A stretch of 46,441 nt of DNA from Anaerolineales bacterium (GCA_016932715.1 JAFGCG010000004.1:1-46441), one strand, 5' to 3'; counted from the stretch's first letter, positions 24,164 through 32,027 are shown. Numbers and translations are program-made. The notes: generated by a model from the letters alone, not told the origin.

Positions 24164-24192
24164 ATTCTATGCCAGTGATGAGAATGAGTCAA
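24164..24192 (-). promoter_or_regulatory. aro operon promoter
   Basis: TTGACT (24187-24192), 17-bp spacer, TAGAAT (24164-24169) on the minus strand. The segment CATAGAATTGCGCCCAATA covering the -10 and the start point is nearly the same as in the trp operon promoter. Confidence 0.85.
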
Positions 24193-24525
24193 GAGGGGAA
24201 TTTGCTTTTATTATGGTTTTCTCAAATTAATGTCAGACAAGGGTCTTGAACCGTAAAGCCCGCGAAGATCGTAAAGAGAATCATAAAACTTTGCGTGCCT
24301 GGCGCTCTTGGAGATTGTTTTGAAATTCCGCCGAGACCTCGTTGACCTACTCGCTTGGGCAAGATTCAGCCGCGGATTACACGGATTCACACAGATTTTT
24401 CCGTCCTTCTCAAATCTTCGTGTCCCTTTGTGTCCTTTGTGGTGAATAAGAAACACTCTCTTCGCGGTTTTATCTTGTAAACCCGGAACGCTACAACGGT
24501 TTTAAGAAAATCTCATGCGCTTCCG
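24193..24525. repeat. gene-free region with dispersed short repeats
   Basis: No gene is supported. The region holds GCCGCGGATTACACGGATTC, TTCACCACAAAGGACACAAA on the minus strand (a word array of about 10 bp period, related to 29092-29125) and CGCGAAGATCGTAAAG. It separates the glycosyltransferase end from the aro promoter. Confidence 0.6.
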
Positions 24526-25821
24526 TCAACGCAATCGCCGAAAGACTTCCAGCGTGGCGGCAGCCATTCGTGCGGAGGAAAATTTTTCCCAGGCGGCTTG
24601 CTGAGCATGTCCGCTCATTTGCTTTCGCAAATCCGCATTCCGCAACAGGAAAGCAAGTTTTTGAGCAAGATCGAGACTGTCATGCGGGCGATGCAGGAGC
24701 CCTCCCTGCGTGGCTTTGACCCATTCCGGGTAGGCTCCATGTTCGGGCTGCACGACAGGTACGCCGCTCGCCAGCGCTTCGAGAATGGATATTCCTTTCG
24801 GCTCGCGATAGGTCGCCGGGACGGAGAACACATCGATCTGGCGGAAGAAGTCCAGTTTTTCGAGGCGTTCCAGGGTGCCCAGCAATTTGATACGATCTTC
24901 AAGCCCGTTATTTTTGATGGTCTTGCGAATGCCATTGAGATATGCCTCATAGGCGCGGCTGAGATAGCCGCCAGCCAGCAAACGCAAATCTGGAAATTCA
25001 CCGGAACGCACTAAACTAATAAACGCGTCCACAAGCAAATGCAATCCTTTTTCAGGGACGAAGCGCGCCAGGAAGCCGATCGTCAGCGGGCGGGATGTGG
25101 ATGCATCAGCACTCAGATTACGATAATCGTCCAGGGCGATCCCGGGCCAGACAACATCTATTTTCGAGCGGTCCAACCCGACCCATTTCGAGAACATGTC
25201 CGCATAGTATGTGCTGATCGCCAGGAAACGGTCTACGTCACGGGCACGGTCGCGGATCAATTCCAGTGCTTCCTGCTGGTAAGGCTGAGGCATCCCTTCC
25301 AGGAAGATGTCTTCGCCATGCAGTCCACAAGTGATGGGAACCTGGAGGGAACGCTTGAACTCGGGCGCGACGCCGATCAATAACGTGTTCGTGATATGGA
25401 TCAGATCCGGTTTATAGGTTGACTTGATCCAGCCGACCAGTTCCTGGAGCAGCTCGCGCTGGTTGCCTGCCTCCCCTTTCAGGATGGAGAGGGTCATTTC
25501 CGCATTTGCTTTTGGGTCCACTGCCGAGCCGATATCGAAGCGGGGCATCAGGCGCAGGATCGCCTGCGAACCGGCCACTCGCAATAAAAGATCGCGCCCA
25601 AAGAATGGACGCGGATACTTCTGCAATAAATAGGCTTTGATCCCGCCATAGAAAATCCGCCGCTCGCCGACGTTCTCTTCATCCAGGCGCATGGGCGTAT
25701 ACAGCGGAAAGAGGCTGACATCTTCCCCGGCGGCTTTCAGGGCAGCTGCCAGCGCGTTATCGTGCATGCAGCTGCCGCAATACATATTGGCTGCGCCGGA
25801 GGCGATGTAAATGATTTTCAT
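24526..25821 (-). CDS. glycosyltransferase family 4 (GT-B fold)
   Basis: 431-residue glycosyltransferase. N-terminal acceptor domain begins MKIIYIASGAANMYCGSCMHDN, with a CGSC-HDN stretch typical of one GT4 subgroup; the donor domain starts near residue 230 (TIGFLARFVPEKGLHLLVDA) and holds the E-x7-E region PKGISILEALASGVPVVQPE. No membrane span. The ATG at 25821 overlaps the stop of the upstream methyltransferase gene (ATGA). Donor and acceptor sugars are unknown; a lipid or cell-surface glycan role is a guess. Confidence 0.9.
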   Translation of the reverse strand: MKIIYIASGAANMYCGSCMHDNALAAALKAAGEDVSLFPLYTPMRLDEENVGERRIFYGGIKAYLLQKYPRPFFGRDLLLRVAGSQAILRLMPRFDIGSAVDPKANAEMTLSILKGEAGNQRELLQELVGWIKSTYKPDLIHITNTLLIGVAPEFKRSLQVPITCGLHGEDIFLEGMPQPYQQEALELIRDRARDVDRFLAISTYYADMFSKWVGLDRSKIDVVWPGIALDDYRNLSADASTSRPLTIGFLARFVPEKGLHLLVDAFISLVRSGEFPDLRLLAGGYLSRAYEAYLNGIRKTIKNNGLEDRIKLLGTLERLEKLDFFRQIDVFSVPATYREPKGISILEALASGVPVVQPEHGAYPEWVKATQGGLLHRPHDSLDLAQKLAFLLRNADLRKQMSGHAQQAAWEKFSSARMAAATLEVFRRLR

Positions 25822-26489
25822 GATTTCTTCCCCAGAACGATCTCCACGGGCAATCCCCACATGGACGAAACGCTGAAATCCTGGATGGTGAATCCGCTTT
25901 GCTCGAGCGCGTGCCGCGCAAAGATCGGACGGCAGTCCGCGTAGGCCGGCATGTGCTCGTGGAACCATTCATACATGCGGACAGCCAGGCCGGGCGGGGT
26001 CGTCTTTGTCATGGATACGATCGCGATCCTGCCCCCGGGTTTCAGGATGCGGTGACACTCCTGGAGCACGCGCGGGATCTCCGGGTTATCGAACAATTCC
26101 AGGGTGAAACTCATGAACACGCCATCCAGGCTGCCGGCCTCGATGAAGTCCAGATTGGCAGCATCCCCTAAATGCAGGTCGACGCGTTCAGCCAGTCCCT
26201 CCTGCTGCAAACGCTGGCGCGCGATGGCAAGCATCCCATCGGAAATATCCACGCCGGTCACGCCTCCCGCGGGTCCCACTGCCTTCGCCAGAGACACCAG
26301 GCAGTGTCCGGTCCCGAAACCAATTTCCAGGATTCGCTCGCCTGGCTGAGCAGCCAGCTTTTCCAGCCCCCAGTCGCGGTACTTTTTCTCGGTACTTCCT
26401 GCAACAAGGTCATACCAGCGGCTGAGGCGATTGTAGCTTGTCCGCGCGGCTTCCTTGGAACGGTTCACTCGTTTAATGGAGGCATCCAT
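25818..26489 (-). CDS. class I SAM-dependent methyltransferase (UbiE-like)
   Basis: 223-residue methyltransferase. Motif I is ILEIGFGTGHCLVSLAK, motif II region GVDISDGMLAIARQRL, then LHLGDAANLDF, and the family-specific DGVFMSFTLELFD with VLQECHRILKPGGRIAIVSM. Resembles UbiE/MenG and phospholipid N-methyltransferases; the substrate is unknown. It overlaps the glycosyltransferase gene by 4 bases and its upstream region has TATAAT at 26512-26517, back to back with the plus-strand cassette. Confidence 0.9.
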   Translation of the reverse strand: MDASIKRVNRSKEAARTSYNRLSRWYDLVAGSTEKKYRDWGLEKLAAQPGERILEIGFGTGHCLVSLAKAVGPAGGVTGVDISDGMLAIARQRLQQEGLAERVDLHLGDAANLDFIEAGSLDGVFMSFTLELFDNPEIPRVLQECHRILKPGGRIAIVSMTKTTPPGLAVRMYEWFHEHMPAYADCRPIFARHALEQSGFTIQDFSVSSMWGLPVEIVLGKKS

Positions 26490-26538
26490 GGAATAGTCTC
26501 TTCAAGCTACTATTATATGATGAATTTGGCTGAGGCAC

Positions 26539-26568
26539 TGGAAATCCGCGTGGAGTTCACGATATAAT
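26539..26568 (+). promoter_or_regulatory. possible promoter of the plus-strand cassette
   Basis: TATAAT at 26563-26568 with a weak -35 TGGAAA at 26539-26544 (18-bp spacer), 22 bases before the ATG at 26591. Confidence 0.45.
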
Positions 26569-26590
26569 TGCCTGTTCGAGGAAACCCACC

Positions 26591-27766
26591 ATGTCCTTCT
26601 CACACAAAATCGACGAATGGATGAAAGAAGCCGAAACCCGGCCCGAGTCCGCGGTGACGATCGTGAAGCTGATCGCCAGGCGTCTGCGCGAGCTGACCGA
26701 ACGCAACGAGGAACTGCTGGCGGAAAACATCGCCCTGCAGAACGGCACGCGCGTCGAGGAATATCAGAAGCGCATTGCACATCTGGAATACCAGCTCGAC
26801 CTGCTCAAGCGCCGCTTCGGCGCGGATGAGGCCCTGCTGGCAGAACTTCCAGCCAGGGCTGCGGAAATCTCCACGCTGAGCCTGCTGGTATACAACACAT
26901 ACGGGCGCCTCTTCCGCCTCGAAGTGGATCCGGGCCTCCAAACGCTCGGGCGCATCCTGGACGAGACGCTCGCCAGCAGCGAACAGCCGCGCCTGCTTGC
27001 GATTCCATCCAATGAAGAGGTGCTGCTGCTCTTCACGTCCGGAAGAGTCAGTACCTGTGCGGTCAGCAGCCTCCCGGCTGTAGAGGCGGGCGGCACCTGG
27101 ACCTGGGACCAGGCAGCCTTGCCCGACGAGCCGCGCGCCGGAGAAATGCTGGCTTGCATCATGCCCCTCTCGCATCTCCCGCTTTCCGAGTTTTTTCTGC
27201 AGGTCAGCCGGCGCGGCTGTGTGAAGAAAACGATGACATCCCTGGCGCAGTCCATCCTTGGCAATCATTACCTGGGCAAGAGCACGCTGCAAAAGTCTGA
27301 TCAGCCGTTTGATGTGCTGCTCTGCCAGAAGAAGGATCTCTTTGCCTTCGTCACCCTCGAAGGCAAGCTGCTCGGGCTGGATGTGGATGCCCTGCCCTAT
27401 AATGCCGAGGATCGCATCCGCCTGACCGCCTCCGATTATGTGATCGCCTCCTTTGTGCCGCATCCGGACGAGTCCATGATCTTTGTGACTCAGACCGGCA
27501 AGGTCATTCAGCGCGCAAGCGACAATCTTGACCTATCGAAATCCGGATTGGCAAAAGGTCAGGCGCTCATCCCGCCCGCGCGGCTCGAGCAGGGAGTCCG
27601 CTTTATCGGCGCGGCATCCGTTCGGGAGGAGGAGCGCGTCGTGGCACTGGACGCGACGGGGAGTCTCAACGTCCATCTGGCGGAAGCCATGATCGGCGCC
27701 GGTTCGATCGCAGCCGGAGGCCTGGTCCTGTCCATCGGCGTGCTCTCCCCTCAGGTGAATCCATGA
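26591..27766 (+). CDS. coiled-coil protein with gyrase-A C-terminal-like repeats
   Basis: 391-residue protein not assigned to a named family. Residues about 35-78 form a coiled coil (ELTERNEELLAENIALQ, then EEYQKRIAHLEYQLDLLKRR). From about 95 on there are repeated blades resembling the GyrA/ParC C-terminal beta-pinwheel: VLLLFTSGRVSTCAV, VSRRGCVKKTMTSLAQSIL (V-x-R-x-G-x-VKKT is the strongest match), LFAFVTLEGKLLGLD, SMIFVTQTGKVIQRAS and RVVALDATGSLNVHLAEA. No topoisomerase breakage domain is present. It overlaps the Hsp70-like gene by 4 bases (ATGA), so the two products probably work together. Possibly a DNA-binding or scaffold protein. Confidence 0.75.
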   Translation: MSFSHKIDEWMKEAETRPESAVTIVKLIARRLRELTERNEELLAENIALQNGTRVEEYQKRIAHLEYQLDLLKRRFGADEALLAELPARAAEISTLSLLVYNTYGRLFRLEVDPGLQTLGRILDETLASSEQPRLLAIPSNEEVLLLFTSGRVSTCAVSSLPAVEAGGTWTWDQAALPDEPRAGEMLACIMPLSHLPLSEFFLQVSRRGCVKKTMTSLAQSILGNHYLGKSTLQKSDQPFDVLLCQKKDLFAFVTLEGKLLGLDVDALPYNAEDRIRLTASDYVIASFVPHPDESMIFVTQTGKVIQRASDNLDLSKSGLAKGQALIPPARLEQGVRFIGAASVREEERVVALDATGSLNVHLAEAMIGAGSIAAGGLVLSIGVLSPQVNP

Positions 27767-29088
27767 GCATCAAAGTCGGTATTGACTTCGGCACGTCCAA
27801 TTCCGGCGTGGCCGTGTACGATGGTCAGCACGTCAGGCTGCTTCCCGTGGATCCGCAGAACGTCCTGCCTGAAGTCATCAAGACGGTGCTGTACATCACG
27901 CGCGACTATCGCACCTCGATCGGGCAGGAGGCGGTGGAGAACTATTACCGCGACAACGTCAACCGCCAGCGGCGTTTTGTCAAGCAGTGGGCGGGCGAGA
28001 TCGATGTCTATGGCTCGGATATGCACTACGTCCGCGACATTTATGTCTACGTGGATGAGCTTCAACCGGGACGTTTGCTGCAATACCTCAAGACCGCTCT
28101 GCGGAAGGAGAAATACTCAGGCACGCAGGTCTTCGAACGTTTTTTCACAGTAGGCGATCTCGCAAAAACCTATCTGAGTCTGCTCAAGCAGCGGGCAGAA
28201 GATATTCTCGGCGAACCGGTCCATTCCGTGACGCTTGGACGACCAGTGAAATTTTCCGAGTTACCTGAGCAGGACCACAAAGCGCAGGAAACGCTGCGCC
28301 AGGCTGCACACGAATCCGGCTTCAAGGAAGTGGACTTCGAACTGGAACCTATCGCGGCCGCGCTGGATTATGAGCAATCCATTCGCAAACCGCAGAACGT
28401 CGTCATCTTCGACTTTGGCGGCGGCACGCTCGACATCGCCGTGATGCGACTGGGCGACCCGCACAGGCGGGAGGTGTATGCCAGCGGCGGCGTCGACATC
28501 GCCGGCAGCGACTTCGACCGCACGATCATCGAGAAACGCATGTTGTCTCACTTCGGGCTGGGGCGCGTCAAACATCATCCCGAGATCCTGGAAATGATCC
28601 AGGCCGTGCCCGATTGGATGGCACTCCCCTACCTGGGCACACCCATCAACAAAAACATCCTCGATAAGGCAATCCAGGCGGGCATAGCCCCCATTCAAGT
28701 CAGGGCTTTACGAGGATTGATCTACAACGACCTGGCATTCACGTTTTACAACCGCGTCGAAGCAGGCAAGATCGCCCTTTCAAACGATGGCGCGACGATC
28801 ATTAGTCTGGAAGATAAAGACATTGCGCTTTGGGAACTTTATACCCGCCACCAGTTCGAAACGGATATTCAGCATTATCTGGGCGATGTGGAAAAAGTTC
28901 TCTTAGATACGATCGCCAAGTCCGGGCTCGAGCCAGGGGAGATCGATGCGGTCGTCAAAACAGGCGGGTCATCGAATATTCCGCTGTTCAGCAGCATGCT
29001 CGCGCGCATATTTGGCAGGGAGAAGGTCAGGGAATCGAACGCGTTCACGAGCGTGGTCGCGGGGCTGGCGATCAAGGCAAAGATGTGA
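27763..29088 (+). CDS. Hsp70-like protein, YegD type
   Basis: 441-residue actin/Hsp70-fold ATPase. Phosphate 1 is VGIDFGTSNSGVAVYDG, connect and phosphate 2 is VVIFDFGGGTLDIAVMRLG, the adenosine motif is VVKTGGSSNIPLFSSMLARIFG. Between them SVTLGRPVKFSE and EPIAAALDYE match the YegD arrangement. It stops at the end of the ATPase domain: the usual DnaK substrate-binding domain is missing, as in E. coli YegD. Coupled by a 4-base overlap to the coiled-coil/pinwheel gene upstream. Client unknown. Confidence 0.88.
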   Translation: MSIKVGIDFGTSNSGVAVYDGQHVRLLPVDPQNVLPEVIKTVLYITRDYRTSIGQEAVENYYRDNVNRQRRFVKQWAGEIDVYGSDMHYVRDIYVYVDELQPGRLLQYLKTALRKEKYSGTQVFERFFTVGDLAKTYLSLLKQRAEDILGEPVHSVTLGRPVKFSELPEQDHKAQETLRQAAHESGFKEVDFELEPIAAALDYEQSIRKPQNVVIFDFGGGTLDIAVMRLGDPHRREVYASGGVDIAGSDFDRTIIEKRMLSHFGLGRVKHHPEILEMIQAVPDWMALPYLGTPINKNILDKAIQAGIAPIQVRALRGLIYNDLAFTFYNRVEAGKIALSNDGATIISLEDKDIALWELYTRHQFETDIQHYLGDVEKVLLDTIAKSGLEPGEIDAVVKTGGSSNIPLFSSMLARIFGREKVRESNAFTSVVAGLAIKAKM

Positions 29089-29091
29089 AAC

Positions 29092-29125
29092 CTTTCACCA
29101 CAAAGGACACAAAGGGGCACAAAGG
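29092..29125. repeat. CACAAAGG word array
   Basis: TTCACCACAAAGGACACAAA GGGGCACAAAGG repeats CACAAAGG every 9-11 bases. It lies between the Hsp70-like and kinase genes; a relative is at 24410-24450. Confidence 0.65.
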
Positions 29126-29142
29126 AAAACGATTAAATCACT

Positions 29143-30162
29143 ATGCTTGAAAAGCCTACTATCCCGGACGAACTCATCGTTTCCCGTTTGGAAGCAGAAT
29201 ATGATCTGCGCGTTGCCGAGTTGGCATTCCTGCCTCTCGGCGCGGATGAAAACACGGCCGTTTATCGCGTCATCGCTGAGGCTGGAACAGCGCACTTCCT
29301 GAAACTGAGAAGGAACTTCGAGGAAATCATTGTGCGCGTTCCGCTCTTTCTCAAAGAGCAAGGTGTTCAAGCCATCATTGCCCCGTTTGAAACCAGGTCG
29401 AAACAACACTATGCAGACTTCGGTGAGTACAAGATCATCCTGTACCCCTTCATCGCAGGCAAAGATGGCTTTGAGATGGAATTATCGGACCATCACCGGC
29501 GAAGCCTCGGCGCGGCGCTGCGAGCCATTCATCGTGCTGAATTGCCTGCAGAGCTCAGAAGCCTCATCCCACAGGAAACGTATTCCCCACACTGGCGTGA
29601 ACTTCTAAAAACGTACCAGACGCGGATCGAAACCAACCTGTTCGAGGAATCGACGGCCGCCAAATTAGCAAATTTCATGAAGTCCAGGCAGGCTGAGATC
29701 AGCAGGCTCATCGACCGGGCTGAAGGACTGGCATCGGAAATTCAGTCCAAATCTGTGGACCTCGTTTTATGTCACTCGGATTTTCACGGCGGCAACATCC
29801 TGATCAGCGACCAGGATGAACTTTATATCGTGGATTGGGATGATGTCCTCCTGGCGCCAAAGGAGCGCGACCTGATGTTCATCGGCGGCGGGATCGACGG
29901 TATCTGGAAAAGCAAACAGGACGAGGCAGTATTCCATGAAGGCTATGACAAAACAGAGATCAACTTGTCCACGCTGGCATATTATCGTTACGAACGAATC
30001 ATCGAAGATTTAGCGATAATTTGCAGGCAGTTGTTATCGACGGAGGAGGGCGGCGCAGACCGCGAACGATCCCTGGGGTGGTTTACATCCAATTTCGAGC
30101 CGGGAGGCACGATCGAGATTGTCAGGAAGACAGATCAGTTACTATCCAATCCAGACATCTAA
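29143..30162 (+). CDS. APH-type phosphotransferase
   Basis: 339-residue kinase-like protein of the aminoglycoside phosphotransferase/choline kinase fold. Catalytic loop LCHSDFHGGNILI with the catalytic Asp and the metal Asn, then the DWDD of YIVDWDDVLLAPKERDLMF. The overall layout, with PKERDLMFIGGG following, resembles the spectinomycin (APH(9))-like subgroup. The true substrate may be a small metabolite rather than an antibiotic. Probably in the same transcript as the Hsp70-like gene, after a 54-base gap. Confidence 0.85.
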   Translation: MLEKPTIPDELIVSRLEAEYDLRVAELAFLPLGADENTAVYRVIAEAGTAHFLKLRRNFEEIIVRVPLFLKEQGVQAIIAPFETRSKQHYADFGEYKIILYPFIAGKDGFEMELSDHHRRSLGAALRAIHRAELPAELRSLIPQETYSPHWRELLKTYQTRIETNLFEESTAAKLANFMKSRQAEISRLIDRAEGLASEIQSKSVDLVLCHSDFHGGNILISDQDELYIVDWDDVLLAPKERDLMFIGGGIDGIWKSKQDEAVFHEGYDKTEINLSTLAYYRYERIIEDLAIICRQLLSTEEGGADRERSLGWFTSNFEPGGTIEIVRKTDQLLSNPDI

Positions 30163-30316
30163 AACAGACATGATTACCCCAACCTTAATCCAAAAACCAA
30201 CAGCATCCCTGTCCCGGCGATTCACAGAGCACGGTCATTGCGAATTTCACGAATTGTCGCGAGGCCCTTAAAAATTCGTGACTGGAACTTATAACGCTCA
30301 TGTTCCTTTATTCTTA

Positions 30317-30357
30317 AAAAGAGCCTCACCCTGAAAACTGATTTCAGGGTGAGGCAT
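30317..30357 (-). terminator. terminator at the 3' end of the trp operon
   Basis: GCCTCACCCTGAAA / TTTCAGGGTGAGGC, a 14-bp stem with a 5-base loop; on the minus strand it is followed by TCTTTTTAAG. It lies after the small membrane peptide gene and probably ends the long trp transcript; it may also serve the kinase gene from the other side. Confidence 0.85.
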
Positions 30358-30377
30358 GTTCATGTTACAAATAGCAG

Positions 30378-30500
30378 TTACTGAAGAAGCATCAATCCTA
30401 CGCCCAGCAAAAGCAGGCTGACGGATATGAATGCCACGACGGGAACTACTTTCCCTTTTCGTTCCGGGAAACGACGTTCGATCAATTTTACGATATGCAT
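30378..30500 (-). CDS. 40-residue single-span membrane peptide
   Basis: Small gene with a near-perfect ribosome site (GGAGG, 6-base spacer, ATG at 30500). The product starts MHIVKLIERRFPERKGKVV, a basic amphipathic segment, then one hydrophobic span (VVAFISVSLLLLGVGLMLL) and ends LQ. I do not recognise it. It lies between trpA and the operon terminator, so it is probably co-transcribed with the trp genes. A positive N terminus suggests an N-in membrane topology. Confidence 0.75.
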   Translation of the reverse strand: MHIVKLIERRFPERKGKVVPVVAFISVSLLLLGVGLMLLQ

Positions 30501-30545
30501 GTTAAACCTCCATTCATTTATACGAGTAAATCACTATCAGGCTTT

Positions 30546-31322
30546 TTATTGTAAAGCATTTTTAAAGTTTTTTGCAAGTTCTCCCGCCGCCTCGACCGGG
30601 TTCTCACTCTCCCCGATCGTCTTCACACACGTCGTGCCGACAATGACTCCATCCGCCAGCGCCCCGACTTGTTTTGCCTGCTCGGGCGTGCCAATTCCGA
30701 ATCCCACACAGACAGGCACGGAGGTGTGCTCGCGCACCCGGAGGATCAGTTCGCCGAGTCCCTCCGAGATGGATTTTCGTTCGCCGGTCACTCCCGTGAC
30801 CGAAACGAGATAAATGAATCCCCTTGCATTTCTGGCAGCCATCTCCATCCGTTCGTCGGATGTGGTCGGCGCAAGCATTTGGATCAACGGCAGGGGCGAG
30901 GCATGCCTCGCCCCAACGAATTCCTCGGATTCCTCCACCGGCAGGTCCGGGACGATGAATCCATCCACACCTGCGACGGCGGCATCACAAATGAATTTCT
31001 CCAATCCGTACGCCAGCATGGGGTTGTAATATCCCATCAGTACCAGCGGGATGTCCACGCCGCGCTGGCGGAGTTCCTTCACGGCTGCGAGAGATTTCCT
31101 GACCGTGATCCCGTTTTCCAAAGCAACCTGCGTTGCCTTTTGGATCACAGGCCCGTCCGCGAGCGGATCGGAGAACGACAGTCCCACCTCGATCAGGTCC
31201 GCGCCGTGTCTGGCGAGGGCTTCGATCACATCAATGGACATATCCAGATCGGGATAGCCCAGGGGGAAATAGGGCATGAAAATCGGTTTCTTCTCGAATG
31301 CCTCATCTATTCTATTCCTCAT
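30546..31322 (-). CDS. trpA: tryptophan synthase alpha chain
   Basis: 258-residue barrel enzyme cleaving indole-3-glycerol phosphate. Catalytic Glu is in LIEVGLSFSDPLADGP (with the catalytic Asp in the same motif), the phosphate site is GFGIGTPEQ and the active-site loop YLVSVTGVTGERKS. Residues about 135-144 (VGARHASPLP) are extra compared with the usual PEE-x-LA segment and are encoded by a perfect 22-bp palindrome. The start codon lies in a heptamer array shared with the stop codon of the upstream gene. Partner of trpB; the two are separated by a membrane protein gene, which is unusual. Confidence 0.95.
   Translation of the reverse strand: MRNRIDEAFEKKPIFMPYFPLGYPDLDMSIDVIEALARHGADLIEVGLSFSDPLADGPVIQKATQVALENGITVRKSLAAVKELRQRGVDIPLVLMGYYNPMLAYGLEKFICDAAVAGVDGFIVPDLPVEESEEFVGARHASPLPLIQMLAPTTSDERMEMAARNARGFIYLVSVTGVTGERKSISEGLGELILRVREHTSVPVCVGFGIGTPEQAKQVGALADGVIVGTTCVKTIGESENPVEAAGELAKNFKNALQ
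30893..30914. repeat. perfect 22-bp palindrome inside trpA
   Basis: GGGGCGAGGCA/TGCCTCGCCCC, uninterrupted dyad. It is read as GARHASP in trpA. Confidence 0.85.
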
Positions 31323-31352
31323 TCCTCATTCCTCATTCTTCATTCGACTTTC
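31308..31352. repeat. heptamer array (ATTCCTC type) across the trpA start
   Basis: ATTCCTC occurs three times in tandem, then ATTCTTC. It contains both the stop codon of the membrane protein at 31333 and the start codon of trpA at 31322. Confidence 0.85.
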
Positions 31353-32019
31353 CTATTTGCGGATCAATCCTCAGCACAAGGATCAGCGCGAAGACATCCG
31401 TTAACATCCAAAGTACATTCTGCAAAGTGCCGCCACTCAGTGAAAAAATATACTCTGTAAGATTGATCGTATTGGCAGCCCCATAACTCAGCATGGCGCA
31501 AAACAGAAGGAGAACATACCTGTTCCATGAAGCCGGTCGTGGGGCACGGACCCGCAGCCAGGCAAGCGCAATGATCCCCACATCCAGGATCAGATACATG
31601 ACCTGACCCCAAAAATCAACCCAGTCACTACCTATAAGAGCCACGGCCGGTTCGAAATAGACCGCCCGAGCGAACACATTCGCCGCGAGCATTGCTCCGC
31701 CGACCCAAAGCCAGGCACGCCGGGACAAAGGCGCGGGGTACAGCCAGAGCACGTACCCAAGCAGCACGTAACGCAGCACATAGAACAGATCGATAATAGA
31801 GAATGCACCCAATTCGGTTTCAATGGTAAGGTCATGCACGATCCAAACGATGGTGCCAAGCATACCGAATGTCCATGCTGACGCAAGCAGAACCCAAAAG
31901 GTACGAATTTCCGATGGGCGAAATGCCCTGCGCCAGAGAAACGCCAGGACAACCAGCGAGAACAGAAAGCCAATTGTCTGAAAGATTTGTGAGATGATAT
32001 CCATTGTCATAATTTCCAT
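31333..32019 (-). CDS. multi-span membrane protein inside the trp operon, unknown function
   Basis: 228 residues with about seven hydrophobic segments: residues 7-27, 40-60, 73-94, 103-121, 135-155, 168-187 and 197-217. Conserved-looking features are few (YVLRYVLLGYVLWLYP). It could be a sensor-type seven-span module without an output domain. The start may be ATG 32019 or 32004 (MDIISQ). It lies between trpB and trpA in the same direction; no relation to tryptophan is known. The last codons lie in a heptamer array. Confidence 0.65.
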   Translation of the reverse strand: MEIMTMDIISQIFQTIGFLFSLVVLAFLWRRAFRPSEIRTFWVLLASAWTFGMLGTIVWIVHDLTIETELGAFSIIDLFYVLRYVLLGYVLWLYPAPLSRRAWLWVGGAMLAANVFARAVYFEPAVALIGSDWVDFWGQVMYLILDVGIIALAWLRVRAPRPASWNRYVLLLFCAMLSYGAANTINLTEYIFSLSGGTLQNVLWMLTDVFALILVLRIDPQIGKSNEE

Positions 32020-32027
32020 TCGATGAT

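Noticed and set aside
23562-24164. N-terminal extension of aroH to 200 residues
   Set aside because: The extra codons run through the palindromic element, the terminator stem and the leader-peptide region in another frame; AroH proteins start at the RGIRGATT motif and a good ribosome site precedes the ATG at 23933.
26600-27463. A 287-codon minus-strand frame opposite the coiled-coil/pinwheel gene
   Set aside because: The plus-strand frame continues with a 4-base overlap into the Hsp70-like gene and shows gyrase-like blades; the antisense frame shows none.
31308-31352. Sequencing or assembly artefact as source of the heptamer arrays
   Set aside because: Words differ at every junction, reading frames through arrays stay open, and arrays meet start and stop codons; an artefact would not keep this, although long-read confirmation is still the decisive test.
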